Below are positions 1-8,011 of a stretch of DNA of 28,387 nt, piece after piece; position 1 is the stretch's first letter; every line of letters begins with the position of its first letter. The stretch lies in the NCBI GenBank assembly GCA_034440495.1, contig JAWXCE010000044.1, positions 1 to 28,387 of the forward strand, in the 5' to 3' direction. The notes beneath the pieces were generated by a model that made no database searches, was not told the origin of the DNA, and saw only the letters and a list, made by a program, of their open reading frames with translations. The stretch comes from JAWXCE01 sp034440495 (GTDB taxonomy: Bacteria > Pseudomonadota > Alphaproteobacteria > Rhizobiales > Rhodomicrobiaceae). Both the position numbers and the translations under genes were made by a program.

Positions 1-552
1 GGGGATAGCCTGCTTACACTCGCATTTGAAATCATGGCTGCACCCGATACGCATCCCGACGCATCGGTGCGTGCCGAGCTTGTTCTGTGCCTGGCGCGCG
101 CCTCAGGCTGGTGCGGTATGACAGGTGGGCAACAGCTCGATCTCGATGCAGAAACTGCGCACGCGCCGCTTGCCGAAAGCGATATCCGGCGTCTGCAGGC
201 GATGAAAACCGGCGCGCTCATCACATTTGCGTGTGAGGCGGGGGCGGTGCTTGGGGGCGCCAGGCCACCGCACAGGGCGGCTTTGAAGCGGTATGGCGAT
301 TTTCTCGGCCGCGCGTTTCAACTTTCTGACGATATCCTCGATCTGGAGGGCGACGCCGCCGTGGTCGGTAAGGCCACCGCCAAAGATCAGCAGGCGGGCA
401 AAGCGACTCTGGTGTCGCTCATGGGCATCGAAGCTGCCCGTCTTCGCTTGGACGCGCTCGTGGCGGAGTCCAAGCAGGCGCTGGAGCCGTTCGGTGGGCG
501 CGCTTCAATTTTATCTCATGCCGCCGATTTTGTCGCCGCTCGCAAATCATGA
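1..552 (+). CDS. ispA: Farnesyl/geranyl diphosphate synthase, C-terminal part (5' end outside window)
   Basis: Trans-isoprenyl diphosphate synthase, which condenses IPP with allylic diphosphates to make C15 precursors in the cytoplasm. The frame is open from base 1 and begins with GDSLLTLAFE, the helix typical of IspA; the ATG at 34 is internal, so the true start lies upstream. Visible motifs are GGQQLDLDAE, the GALI..AC..GA..GGA stretch and the second aspartate-rich motif DDILD, which binds Mg-diphosphate. The first Asp-rich motif must lie upstream. The isoprenoid gene ispG lies 2 kb away on the other strand. No frame damage is seen. The assignment to IspA rather than a longer-chain synthase is from motif resemblance only. 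Confidence 0.88.
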   Translation, partial: GDSLLTLAFEIMAAPDTHPDASVRAELVLCLARASGWCGMTGGQQLDLDAETAHAPLAESDIRRLQAMKTGALITFACEAGAVLGGARPPHRAALKRYGDFLGRAFQLSDDILDLEGDAAVVGKATAKDQQAGKATLVSLMGIEAARLRLDALVAESKQALEPFGGRASILSHAADFVAARKS

Positions 553-863
553 CATGTCGCTCGCAGACCACTCAATAACCTAAGCCAGCCCCACGGCGGC
601 TTCGAAAAACCTTCCGTCATACAAGCCCCCGCGTCGCCATAAAATCCCGCATCCCCGCCGCACCGCAACCGCGCACGCGCTCATTGCGTTCATCGTCAAC
701 ACCGTTGTCATCGCCTTGACGGTGAATATCGCGGGAAGCGCAATCTAGTCAGTCCTGGCCCCATTGATAGCGATATTTAACCGCATACGGAACGCGTTGG
801 CGTTACAGACATTCACTTATCCGGCTGGGAATGGTATAAACAACGGTGGTTTGGGGGCAGGCT
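553..863. other. Intergenic gap ispA to M50 protease, no gene called
   Basis: I find no convincing gene here. One forward reading (about 577-749) gives a hydrophobic tail that looks like a membrane helix but has no start codon. A GGAAC at 789-793, with CATT 16 bases later, weakly resembles an alphaproteobacterial stress promoter in front of the protease gene. Confidence 0.4.
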
Positions 864-1994
864 ATGGGCTGGTCGATTAAGCTGTTTAATTTGGCGGGCG
901 CCGAGGTGCGCATTCATCTCACATTCTTTCTTCTGCTCGCATGGCTCGGTATCGTTTATTACTATCAGGGTGGAACGGCGGGCGCGATTTCAGGCGTATC
1001 GTTTATTCTGCTCCTGTTTCTCAGCGTTCTGCTGCACGAATTTGGGCATGTTTACGCCGCGCGCATGTACGGCATCAAGACGCGCGACGTTACCCTGCTT
1101 CCCATTGGCGGCGTAGCGGCGCTCGAACGGATGCCCGAGAAACCGAGCCAGGAAATCGTGGTGGCGCTGGCTGGCCCGGCGGTTAACCTTGTGATCGCTA
1201 TTGTGCTGGCTATCGTGCTGCAAGGTCAGTTCGATTTTTCTGAAATCGCGCGCATGCAGGACGCGCAAAGCCAGCAGGCGCAACTCCGTGAAGTACAGTC
1301 AACCCTTCTCGCGCAGGTGGCGGCGGCTAACATCTCGCTCCTCGTGTTCAACCTCATCCCCGCGTTCCCCATGGACGGCGGGCGGGTGCTGCGCGCTTTG
1401 CTGGCCATGCGTCTGGATTTTGTGCGCGCGACACGCATCGCGGCCAGAATTGGGCAGGTGTTTGCGGTCGCGCTTGGCTTTATCGGTTTGTTTGGCAATC
1501 CGCTTCTGATCCTCGTGGCGGCGTTCATTTTCCTCGCGGCGGCGGGCGAGGCAAGCTACGTGCAGACCCGCGACATCACTCGCAACCGCAGAGCCATCGA
1601 CGCGGCCGTGACGACATTCGAGCCGCTCGGGCCAATGTCGAGCATCGACGACGCGGCGGCGCTGCTTTTGCAGACGACGCAGCAGGAGTTCCCCGTGCTC
1701 GACGACGCCTCACGCTTTCGCGGCGTGGTGACGCGCAAATCCATTATCGACGGCCTGCGCGAGAAGGGCGGCGCCGCGCCCGCGCTGGAGATCATGACCG
1801 GCGATATTCCCACCGTGTTCACCTACGAGCCGCTGGAGGCCGCGATGCAGCGCCTGCAGGAGACCCGCGCGCCTTGCATCGGCGTGCTCGACTCGGGCGA
1901 CGGCCGTCTTGTCGGCTACATCAACTCCGAAAACCTCGGCGAGTTGATGATGGTGGAGGCCTCACGCAACGCCCGCCTTCCCGTGAAGCGGTGA
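864..1994 (+). CDS. M50-family site-2 protease with CBS domain pair
   Basis: Membrane-embedded zinc metalloprotease of the S2P/M50 type, which cuts transmembrane substrates within the bilayer. The zinc motif HEFGH is in an early helix and the third ligand lies in NLIPAFPMDGGRVLRALL. Several hydrophobic helices fill the N-terminal two thirds. The last ~120 residues (from about GPMSSIDDAA) form a CBS pair, a usual partner domain that senses adenine nucleotides. I chose ATG 864, preceded by GGGGGCAGG, over the in-frame GTG at 846. The gene ends one base before the convergent unknown gene. The substrate cannot be inferred; M50-CBS proteins are often called SpoIVFB-like, but there is no sporulation context here. 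Confidence 0.88.
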   Translation: MGWSIKLFNLAGAEVRIHLTFFLLLAWLGIVYYYQGGTAGAISGVSFILLLFLSVLLHEFGHVYAARMYGIKTRDVTLLPIGGVAALERMPEKPSQEIVVALAGPAVNLVIAIVLAIVLQGQFDFSEIARMQDAQSQQAQLREVQSTLLAQVAAANISLLVFNLIPAFPMDGGRVLRALLAMRLDFVRATRIAARIGQVFAVALGFIGLFGNPLLILVAAFIFLAAAGEASYVQTRDITRNRRAIDAAVTTFEPLGPMSSIDDAAALLLQTTQQEFPVLDDASRFRGVVTRKSIIDGLREKGGAAPALEIMTGDIPTVFTYEPLEAAMQRLQETRAPCIGVLDSGDGRLVGYINSENLGELMMVEASRNARLPVKR

Positions 1995-1995
1995 T

Positions 1996-2430
1996 TTAAT
2001 GCCGCGTCGGGTTGCACTCAAAGAATGCGCGCAACTCCTCGTCCTCCGCCCAGATTTGACTGCTGATCGCCCAAACTTCGGCGATCAGCGGGTGTGCAAA
2101 AGTTTCATCCCTGGAGTGTAAGCGACCTAGATGCGGTTTGCCGTCACTCCAAATACTATCGTCGCCGTCGATCACATGTACGACGAAATTGCCGTCCTTG
2201 CGCCACAAGCGATAGGTAAAGGATAGGCGCTTTGGCTTGTCCCACTCAGGATCGAGGCAAACTAAGATGTCGGCGTATTTATCGTGATGCTCTTCGGTGA
2301 AAACAGCATAATAGAAGCCGTATCCATCGCCGTTTTTGTAAATAATTCGGGCGAGGCGCGCCATAGCGGCGCCGTGGCATGAGCATTTTGAGTAATGCGG
2401 CTCCTTAAACTCAATGCGGTAATCGGACAT
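1996..2430 (-). CDS. Hypothetical protein with CSCHG motif
   Basis: I do not recognise this 144-residue protein. It begins MSDYRIEFKEP and has a KCSCHGAA motif at about residues 15-22 that could bind metal. The centre is rich in aromatic residues and the C-terminal third is acidic with several tryptophans. There is no signal peptide or membrane segment, so it is probably cytoplasmic. I used the start at 2430; a longer frame reaching 2514 would run into ispG. It lies 25 bp downstream of the ispG stop on the same strand, so co-transcription with ispG is likely, but this does not establish a role in isoprenoid synthesis. Confidence 0.7.
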   Translation of the reverse strand: MSDYRIEFKEPHYSKCSCHGAAMARLARIIYKNGDGYGFYYAVFTEEHHDKYADILVCLDPEWDKPKRLSFTYRLWRKDGNFVVHVIDGDDSIWSDGKPHLGRLHSRDETFAHPLIAEVWAISSQIWAEDEELRAFFECNPTRH

Positions 2431-2455
2431 CGCGTTACTCCGCCGCGGTGCGCGT

Positions 2456-3685
2456 TCACGCGACTTGGCCGAAGCGGCGCTCGATGTAATCGGCGACGAG
2501 TTGTTTGAATTCATTGGCGATGTTGGGGCCGCGCAGGGTCATCGCTTTCTGGCCGTCGATGAACACGGGCGCGGCGGGGGTTTCGCCGGTGCCCGGCAGG
2601 CTGATGCCGATGTCGGCGTGCTTGCTCTCGCCCGGGCCGTTCACGATGCAGCCCATGACCGCCACGTTCAGCGTCTCGACGCCAGGGTAAGTTTTACGCC
2701 ACTCTGGCATGCTGGAGATGAGGTGCGCCTGAATGTCCTGCGCAAGCTCCTGAAATGTCGTGGATGTGGTGCGCCCGCAACCCGGGCATGCAGCCACGAT
2801 GGGTACAAACGTGCGGAAACCCATGGTTTGCAGGATTTGCTGCGCGACCTCCACCTCGGTAGTGCGTGCGCCACCCGGCGCGGGCGTCAGGCTCACGCGG
2901 ATGGTGTCGCCGATGCCCTGCTGAAGCAGAATGCCGATGGCGGCGGCGGAGGCGACGATGCCTTTCGACCCCATGCCCGCCTCGGTGAGGCCGAGATGCA
3001 GGGTATAGTCCGAGCGGCTGGCGAGCAGCGTGTAACACGAAATCAAGTCCTGCACGGCGGAGACCTTGGCGGACAGGATGATGCGCTCGCGGGGCATGCC
3101 GAGGCTCTCGGCGAGCTGCGCGGAGAGCGTAGCGGACTGCACGATGGCCTCATGCATCACGGCGCGCGTCTCGCGCGGCTGCGGCAAGGCGGCGTTTTCA
3201 TCCATCAGGCGGGTCAGCAGTTCCTGATCGAGGCTGCCCCAGTTCACTCCGATACGCACCGGCTTGCCGTATTTCAGCGCGATCTCGATGATGTCGGAGA
3301 ACTGCTTGTCGCGCTTGTCCTTAAAGCCGACATTGCCAGGGTTAATGCGGTATTTGGCGAGCGCCTCGGCGCAGGCCGGATGATCGCTGAGAAGTTTGTG
3401 GCCGATGTAATGAAAATCGCCGATGAGCGGCACATGCACGCCGATGCGCGCCAGCCGATCGCGGATGTGCGGCACCGCGGCGGCGGCCTCGTCGCGGTCA
3501 ACGGTGATGCGCACCAGCTCGGAGCCCGCGTTGGCGAGTTGCGCAACCTGCCGCACCGTGCCGTCAATATCTGCCGTGTCCGTGTTCGTCATCGACTGCA
3601 CGACAATAGGCGCACCGCCCCCCACGATCATACTGCCAACCCGCACGCCGACCGTCTGATGGCGCGCCGCCCGCAAATCCGTCAT
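2456..3685 (-). CDS. ispG: 4-hydroxy-3-methylbut-2-en-1-yl diphosphate synthase (IspG/GcpE)
   Basis: Iron-sulfur enzyme of the MEP pathway that converts MEcPP to HMBPP in the cytoplasm. The roughly 409-residue protein shows a TIM-barrel N-terminal part (VQSMTNTDT, GDFHY, YRINPGNVG, RIGVNWGSL) and the C-terminal 4Fe-4S module with cysteines in ACPGCGRT and in MGCIVNGPGE. Length and motifs fit a bacterial IspG without the plant-type insert. The start at 3685 (MTDLRAAR) is preceded by AAGGAA; the frame extends 29 codons further upstream but without family-like sequence. With ispA in the same window, this indicates isoprenoid synthesis by the MEP route. Confidence 0.96.
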   Translation of the reverse strand: MTDLRAARHQTVGVRVGSMIVGGGAPIVVQSMTNTDTADIDGTVRQVAQLANAGSELVRITVDRDEAAAAVPHIRDRLARIGVHVPLIGDFHYIGHKLLSDHPACAEALAKYRINPGNVGFKDKRDKQFSDIIEIALKYGKPVRIGVNWGSLDQELLTRLMDENAALPQPRETRAVMHEAIVQSATLSAQLAESLGMPRERIILSAKVSAVQDLISCYTLLASRSDYTLHLGLTEAGMGSKGIVASAAAIGILLQQGIGDTIRVSLTPAPGGARTTEVEVAQQILQTMGFRTFVPIVAACPGCGRTTSTTFQELAQDIQAHLISSMPEWRKTYPGVETLNVAVMGCIVNGPGESKHADIGISLPGTGETPAAPVFIDGQKAMTLRGPNIANEFKQLVADYIERRFGQVA

Positions 3686-3839
3686 CGCCGTATTCCTTGT
3701 TTTTTCTTCCTGCTTATTAGCGCACAACGCAGGCAATTGCCAGTGCGGCGATTGGAGATACTCCCGCCGCATCTGTATCTATTGAAACGTGGGCATGCCT
3801 CATTGACGGGCGCGGGCCTTGCGTGCTTTCGTTCCGGCC

Positions 3840-4448
3840 ATGGAGCAACGTATCGCCAGCCAGTCCAAGTCCGCGCACGCTCTCGCTTTGCCGAACCTGC
3901 TTACCTATGCGCGGCTACTCGCCGTACCGGCGCTAGCGGCGGTGATGTTTTTCATGCGCGGCGAGGCGGCGAACTGGGCGGCGCTCGGCATTTTTGCGGT
4001 GGCGGGCGTCACGGATTTTCTTGACGGCTATGTGGCGCGGGCGTGGGAGCAGCAATCCTCGCTTGGCCGCATGCTCGACCCCATCGCCGACAAGCTGATC
4101 GTTGGCGCGGCGCTGCTGATGCTCGTCGCCAACCAGACGATTTCCGGATGGTCGATCTGGGCGGCGCTGATCATCCTCAGCCGCGAAATCCTCGTCTCCG
4201 GCCTGCGCGAATTTTTAGCCGAACTTAACGCCACCGTCGCCGTCAGCCGCCTCGCCAAGTGGAAAACCACGATGCAGATGGTGGCGCTGTGCTTCCTACT
4301 GGCGGGCGGCGCGGGGGACGCGCAATGCGGTTGTGCGACGGATATCGGCCTCGTGCTGCTTTGGGTCGCCGCGCTGTTCACGCTTTACACGGGCTTTGAC
4401 TATTTCCGCGCCGGGCTTAAATACGCCATGCAACATGATGGGCGGTAA
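3840..4448 (+). CDS. pgsA: CDP-diacylglycerol--glycerol-3-phosphate 3-phosphatidyltransferase
   Basis: Inner-membrane enzyme that makes phosphatidylglycerol phosphate from CDP-diacylglycerol and glycerol 3-phosphate, the committed step to phosphatidylglycerol and cardiolipin. The CDP-alcohol phosphotransferase signature D-x2-DG-x2-AR-x8-G-x3-D-x3-D is complete (from DFLDGYVAR to MLDPIADK). Several hydrophobic helices surround it. I took ATG 3840 (MEQRIASQ); the upstream TTG at 3819 is less likely. The N-terminal LPNLLTYAR is typical of PgsA. moaD starts 5 bp after the stop, so the two are probably one transcript. Confidence 0.92.
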   Translation: MEQRIASQSKSAHALALPNLLTYARLLAVPALAAVMFFMRGEAANWAALGIFAVAGVTDFLDGYVARAWEQQSSLGRMLDPIADKLIVGAALLMLVANQTISGWSIWAALIILSREILVSGLREFLAELNATVAVSRLAKWKTTMQMVALCFLLAGGAGDAQCGCATDIGLVLLWVAALFTLYTGFDYFRAGLKYAMQHDGR

Positions 4449-4453
4449 CGGGA

Positions 4454-4711
4454 ATGCGCGTGAAATTACTGTATTTCGCCTGGGTGCGGGAGAAGGCTGG
4501 CCGCGCGGAGGAAATGGTTGATCTGCCCGAGAGCATCGAGACCGTCGCCGCGCTGATCGGCTGGCTGCGCGCGCGGGGGCCGGAGTTCGAGGCGGCGTTC
4601 GAGCGCGCCGAAGTCATCCGCGCCGCTATCAACCAGCGCCACGTCAAGCACGACGCATCTCTGGCCGACGCCCGCGAAATCGCCTTCTTCCCCCCGGTTA
4701 CAGGGGGTTAA
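4454..4711 (+). CDS. moaD: Molybdopterin synthase sulfur-carrier subunit MoaD
   Basis: An 85-residue ubiquitin-like protein that carries sulfur as a C-terminal thiocarboxylate for molybdopterin synthase. It ends in FFPPVTGG, with the essential terminal Gly-Gly, and begins with the beta-strand typical of MoaD (VKLLYFAWVREKAG). It lies directly behind pgsA. The catalytic partner moaE often follows immediately in Alphaproteobacteria; here the next gene is a foreign-looking DUF262 gene that starts its 3' end 2 bp after the moaD stop. Confidence 0.92.
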   Translation: MRVKLLYFAWVREKAGRAEEMVDLPESIETVAALIGWLRARGPEFEAAFERAEVIRAAINQRHVKHDASLADAREIAFFPPVTGG

Positions 4712-4713
4712 AC

Positions 4714-6375
4714 TCAAACCGAAATTATCTGATCCAACAAACTTAACAAGTCCCGTTGACGACGTTTGATCGTTTCTGGCGTCCACACTTCATATTTTAC
4801 AAGACTATTGGTTATGGGGAACGATTGATTTGATCTGTTTCCGAAGATAATCTTTTTCTTATTCGACCAGTCTGAATTACTAGCTGCTGGATTTATTTTT
4901 TCAGTAAGGAGTGCAAAATTTCCTAGAGAGTTTGTAAGTTGAACACGATCGTCAAATGTGAAATCCTTAATCCACTGGCTTGCCTGAGCAGGCTTGCGCG
5001 GCAAAATGTGCTCAAGAGTTAAATTTTTAGGAAAATATATATCCGCCTGAGTATCTGTCATTTCGGCACTCAAACGAAGCAAAAGTGGCTTTATAAAATT
5101 CATTGTTGATCTAAGTTCACCATTAGCACCCTGTCGAATTTTTTGCTTTTCCTCTGGGGTCAAAAAAAGCGGGCTAGCCGCGCCAAGAATGGTTTGCTCG
5201 GAAATCCCGTTTTGTATTGTGACTATCCGTTTTGCCCGAACGGTCTTATTGGGGCCAAGAATACTCAAGCCGAGAAATAATGCGTCGAGCCCTCGAAAAA
5301 ATCGATAAGTGTCATTCGATCCATTGCCCTGAGTTAGCCAAAGTAAAGCTAACGCTCGCCAATCATCGTCTTTCCTAAAGAGTAAGCATTTAATTGTACG
5401 ATTTATAACTGTACTATCATATCCAAAATCTACGGAAGCGTTTGTTAACCCTTGATAATTTCTAAAAAAACCGTCTAATCGATTATAGAAGTCATTTTTG
5501 TAACAAATATCCGAGTGCACAACTTTAACTAAATGAATTAAATCTGTCTTGTAACCATCAGTTATCACTGTTGATCCAACCGCTTTTATGTATCGAGCCA
5601 ACTCCTTTGAACCATACATAATCTCCATTTTACTCCAAGCTGCACTAAGATTATTTGCAGCGTCGGGATCAGCAGACTTAGGTCCTATCAACTCTGCCCT
5701 AACGATATCAAATTCGGTTAGTTTTTGTCCAGGTGAATTAACGCTTCTAAAAATTGTATATCCAGCCTCTATGCTTGATGCCGTTATGCGTATAAATTGA
5801 CAACGACTTAAGATAAAATCGACAAAACTTGATATATAACGCTCTCTTGGGTCTTCCACTTCACTTCTTATTTTCTTTACTACGGAAATTATTCGATTTG
5901 CGGCATCCGTATCGCCTTTACGGGGCAGTTGTGTTGTACCTCCTATTTTAATGATATGTTGCTGAAATATTTCATCTTCTGTCTTGCGAATTGATATGCG
6001 GGATTTCCCGTTCCCTCCTCTAAGAACGTTACCTACCCACAAGTGTTTTTGAAGCGCATCCTGCTTACTCGAATCGACTATTAAGTCTCGTGCTACGGCT
6101 AGTATCATTGCAATAGTCAAAAGCCGCTGTTGCCCATCAATGATCTGGTAAGATTCACTGCCAGTTTGACATAATATTATTGACCCGAGAAAAAACTCTG
6201 AAACTTCTTTTCCATCCTCAGCGCCTTTGAAGCGTGTTTGGAGATCATCAAACAATTGTGCGGCAATCTCATTTTCCCAGGAATAGGGTCGCTGAAACGC
6301 GGGAACGGTGAAGGTTGCACGCCCAGAGAGTAAATTTTCGAGCGAAATTAAGTTAGTTTCGAAAGATGCAGCCAT
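4714..6375 (-). CDS. DUF262/DUF1524 protein, GmrSD-like restriction endonuclease
   Basis: A 553-residue protein of the GmrSD family, fused single-chain type IV restriction proteins that use an NTPase-like DUF262 half and an HNH-nuclease DUF1524 half against modified phage DNA. In the DUF262 half I see VPAFQRPYSW (residues 24-33) and the hallmark IIDGQQR (78-84). Near the C-terminus LTLEHILPRK (from 452) gives the HNH histidine, followed by NSLGNF and SNKK. The start has AGGAAAAG before ATG. The gene is visibly A+T-rich against G+C-rich neighbours and sits between moaD and rmuC on its own, which points to horizontal transfer. Some DUF262 proteins have other roles, so the defence function is inferred. 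Confidence 0.85.
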   Translation of the reverse strand: MAASFETNLISLENLLSGRATFTVPAFQRPYSWENEIAAQLFDDLQTRFKGAEDGKEVSEFFLGSIILCQTGSESYQIIDGQQRLLTIAMILAVARDLIVDSSKQDALQKHLWVGNVLRGGNGKSRISIRKTEDEIFQQHIIKIGGTTQLPRKGDTDAANRIISVVKKIRSEVEDPRERYISSFVDFILSRCQFIRITASSIEAGYTIFRSVNSPGQKLTEFDIVRAELIGPKSADPDAANNLSAAWSKMEIMYGSKELARYIKAVGSTVITDGYKTDLIHLVKVVHSDICYKNDFYNRLDGFFRNYQGLTNASVDFGYDSTVINRTIKCLLFRKDDDWRALALLWLTQGNGSNDTYRFFRGLDALFLGLSILGPNKTVRAKRIVTIQNGISEQTILGAASPLFLTPEEKQKIRQGANGELRSTMNFIKPLLLRLSAEMTDTQADIYFPKNLTLEHILPRKPAQASQWIKDFTFDDRVQLTNSLGNFALLTEKINPAASNSDWSNKKKIIFGNRSNQSFPITNSLVKYEVWTPETIKRRQRDLLSLLDQIISV

Positions 6376-6464
6376 CTTTTCCTAACACCGCAATAAACTT
6401 TTTTAGAGGATAGAGCGGTGGTTCTAATAAGTCGATAAAATCTAGTGAAATCGATTTTTATTAA

Positions 6465-7598
6465 TTACTCGGCGGCCTCGACAAGCGGCGGCGGAGGCGT
6501 GTCAAATTCCAGGCTCTCGATCTTGCGGCCGCGGCTGGCGATTTTGTCGCTGCTGGTGAGGATTTTCTCCACGTCCTCGCCGAGCTGGCCGTAGTGGCGC
6601 TGCATGTCCAGCACGCGCTCACGCAGGCGGGTCACGTCCGCCGTGAGCAAAGCGACCTCGCGCTGGATGAGGCCCGCCTCGTCACGCATGCGCGCATCCT
6701 TCAGGATCGCCTGCATGGTCTGCACCGCCAGCATCAGCATGTTCGGCGACACGATCACGACGCGCGCCCGGTGCGCCTTTTGCAGGGTGTCGGAGAAATT
6801 TTCGTGCAGTTCGGCATAGATAGACTCGGACGGCACGAACATCAGCATCGTGTCCTGCGTCTCGCCGGGCAGCGCGTATTTGGCGGCGATATCGTCGATG
6901 TGGCGACCCACATCCGTGCGCACGCGCTTGCCCGCCTCGCGCCGCGCGGCCTCACCTTGCAACAGCCGCAGCGCCTCGAACGCCTCCAGCGGGAATTTCG
7001 CGTCGATCACGATGCCCGCATCCGTGCCCGGCAGGCGGATGAGGCAATCCGGGCGGCGGCCGTTCGACAGCGTCGCCTGAAACGTGAAAGCGTCCTTCGG
7101 CAGCGCGTCCTTGATGATGGTCTCCATGCGCATTTGCCCGAACGCGCCGCGCGCCTGCTTGTTGGCGAGGATGTCCTGCAGGCTGACCACGCGGGTGGAA
7201 AGCTCGGTGATGTTGGCCTGCGCGCTGTCGATCACGGCGAGACGCTCATACAGGCGCGAGAGGTTTTCGCCCGTCTTGCGCTGGGTTTCGTCGAGGTTGT
7301 GGCCGAGATGCTGGCTGACGCGGTCGAGCCGCTCGTCGATGGCGCGGCCAAGCTCGGATTGCCGCGTAATCGACGTTTCCGCCATGCTGGCGAGCCGCCC
7401 CTTCATCTCCGCAATTTCGCTCTCGAACGCGCGCGCTTCCTCCCGCCGCTCTGCCGCCTCGCGCGCCCGCGCCGCCCCGCCGCGCCACATGAGGAGGAGC
7501 ATCACGAGCAGCAACAGCGTTGCGAACGCGCCCAGCCCGAGAAACACCAGCAGCGGATCAATCGTGATCTCGCCCGCCCGCAACGCCCGAAAATCCAT
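6465..7598 (-). CDS. rmuC: DNA recombination protein RmuC
   Basis: RmuC family, predicted endonuclease-fold protein that limits inversions between short inverted repeats. The ~377-residue protein has one N-terminal membrane helix (about residues 12-38, ending in MLLLMWRGG), a long charged coiled coil (about 45-135), and the conserved RmuC domain with ARGAFGQMRMETI, CLIRLPGTDAGIVIDAKFP and MLMFVPSESIYAEL. The start at 7598 has GGGAGGAAAT before the ATG; the frame extends 21 codons upstream without support. In many Rhizobiales rmuC stands divergently next to def; here an A+T-rich insert separates the two. Confidence 0.93.
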   Translation of the reverse strand: MDFRALRAGEITIDPLLVFLGLGAFATLLLLVMLLLMWRGGAARAREAAERREEARAFESEIAEMKGRLASMAETSITRQSELGRAIDERLDRVSQHLGHNLDETQRKTGENLSRLYERLAVIDSAQANITELSTRVVSLQDILANKQARGAFGQMRMETIIKDALPKDAFTFQATLSNGRRPDCLIRLPGTDAGIVIDAKFPLEAFEALRLLQGEAARREAGKRVRTDVGRHIDDIAAKYALPGETQDTMLMFVPSESIYAELHENFSDTLQKAHRARVVIVSPNMLMLAVQTMQAILKDARMRDEAGLIQREVALLTADVTRLRERVLDMQRHYGQLGEDVEKILTSSDKIASRGRKIESLEFDTPPPPLVEAAE

Positions 7599-7733
7599 GC
7601 CATTTCCTCCCGTCTCAAAGAATAATGCGATTCGCAATAGATGAGAATGAAACAAGAACATTCAAGTAGAGACTTTTCTTATCAAACGCGAATCTGCTAT
7701 TTTTCGATACCGGCGAAAGGATGCAGTTCCGCT

Positions 7734-7767
7734 ACGGTATATCGCGAATTTCACGATATGCCGTTTT
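7734..7767 (+). terminator. Strong hairpin with T-tract upstream of the RT module (terminator or structured RNA 3' end)
   Basis: ACGGTATATCG (7734-7744) pairs with CGATATGCCGT (7754-7764) over 11 bp with one G-U pair and a 9-base loop, followed by TTTT (7764-7767). Only on the + strand does a T-run follow. No + strand gene lies upstream, so the hairpin could end a short non-coding RNA of the reverse-transcriptase module, or act as a leader attenuator. Confidence 0.6.
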
Positions 7768-7858
7768 GAGATGACATGATTATACGCCATGCGCTCTTAG
7801 TTGACGGCTCCTGTGTGTGGGGCTGCAGGTTGCCGGTGATAGCATAGGAGGATTTGCC

Positions 7859-8011
7859 ATGAAAAATTCGGGCAAAACTAACCTTGCTCTTGAGCGTCTT
7901 CTGCTCATTGCAGCCGTTTTACGGATAGTCAATGAAGTAGTGGAACTCTTGAGCAAGGTCGTCAATTATGACGTCGCATTTCCAAAACTACGATTACAAG
8001 TATCGAAATAA
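7859..8011 (+). CDS. Small 50-residue protein overlapping the reverse transcriptase start
   Basis: ATG 7859 is preceded by a strong ribosome site (AGGAGG, 7846-7851). The peptide has a basic N-terminus (MKNSGKTN) and one long hydrophobic/amphipathic helix (LALERLLLIAAVLRIVNEV) with a short tail. Its last 15 codons overlap the beginning of the reverse transcriptase frame at 7968, an arrangement that suggests translational coupling. I do not recognise the family. It might be an accessory or toxin-like peptide of the module, or simply a leader peptide. It is intact, unlike its neighbour. Confidence 0.5.
   Translation: MKNSGKTNLALERLLLIAAVLRIVNEVVELLSKVVNYDVAFPKLRLQVSK

Noticed and set aside
577..749. 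Hydrophobic forward reading ending ...VVIALTVNIAGSAI
   Set aside because: It resembles a membrane helix but has no start codon and no ribosome site; not called as a gene.
789..813. GGAAC-N16-CATT as a stress promoter before the M50 gene
   Set aside because: The -10 part deviates from cGTT; too weak to list as a feature.
2465..4024. 519-codon open frame opposite ispG
   Set aside because: Antisense shadow of ispG; composition rich in Arg, Ala, Gly and His with no family pattern.
6594..7625. 343-codon open frame opposite rmuC
   Set aside because: Antisense shadow of a G+C-rich gene; rmuC motifs are unambiguous on the other strand.
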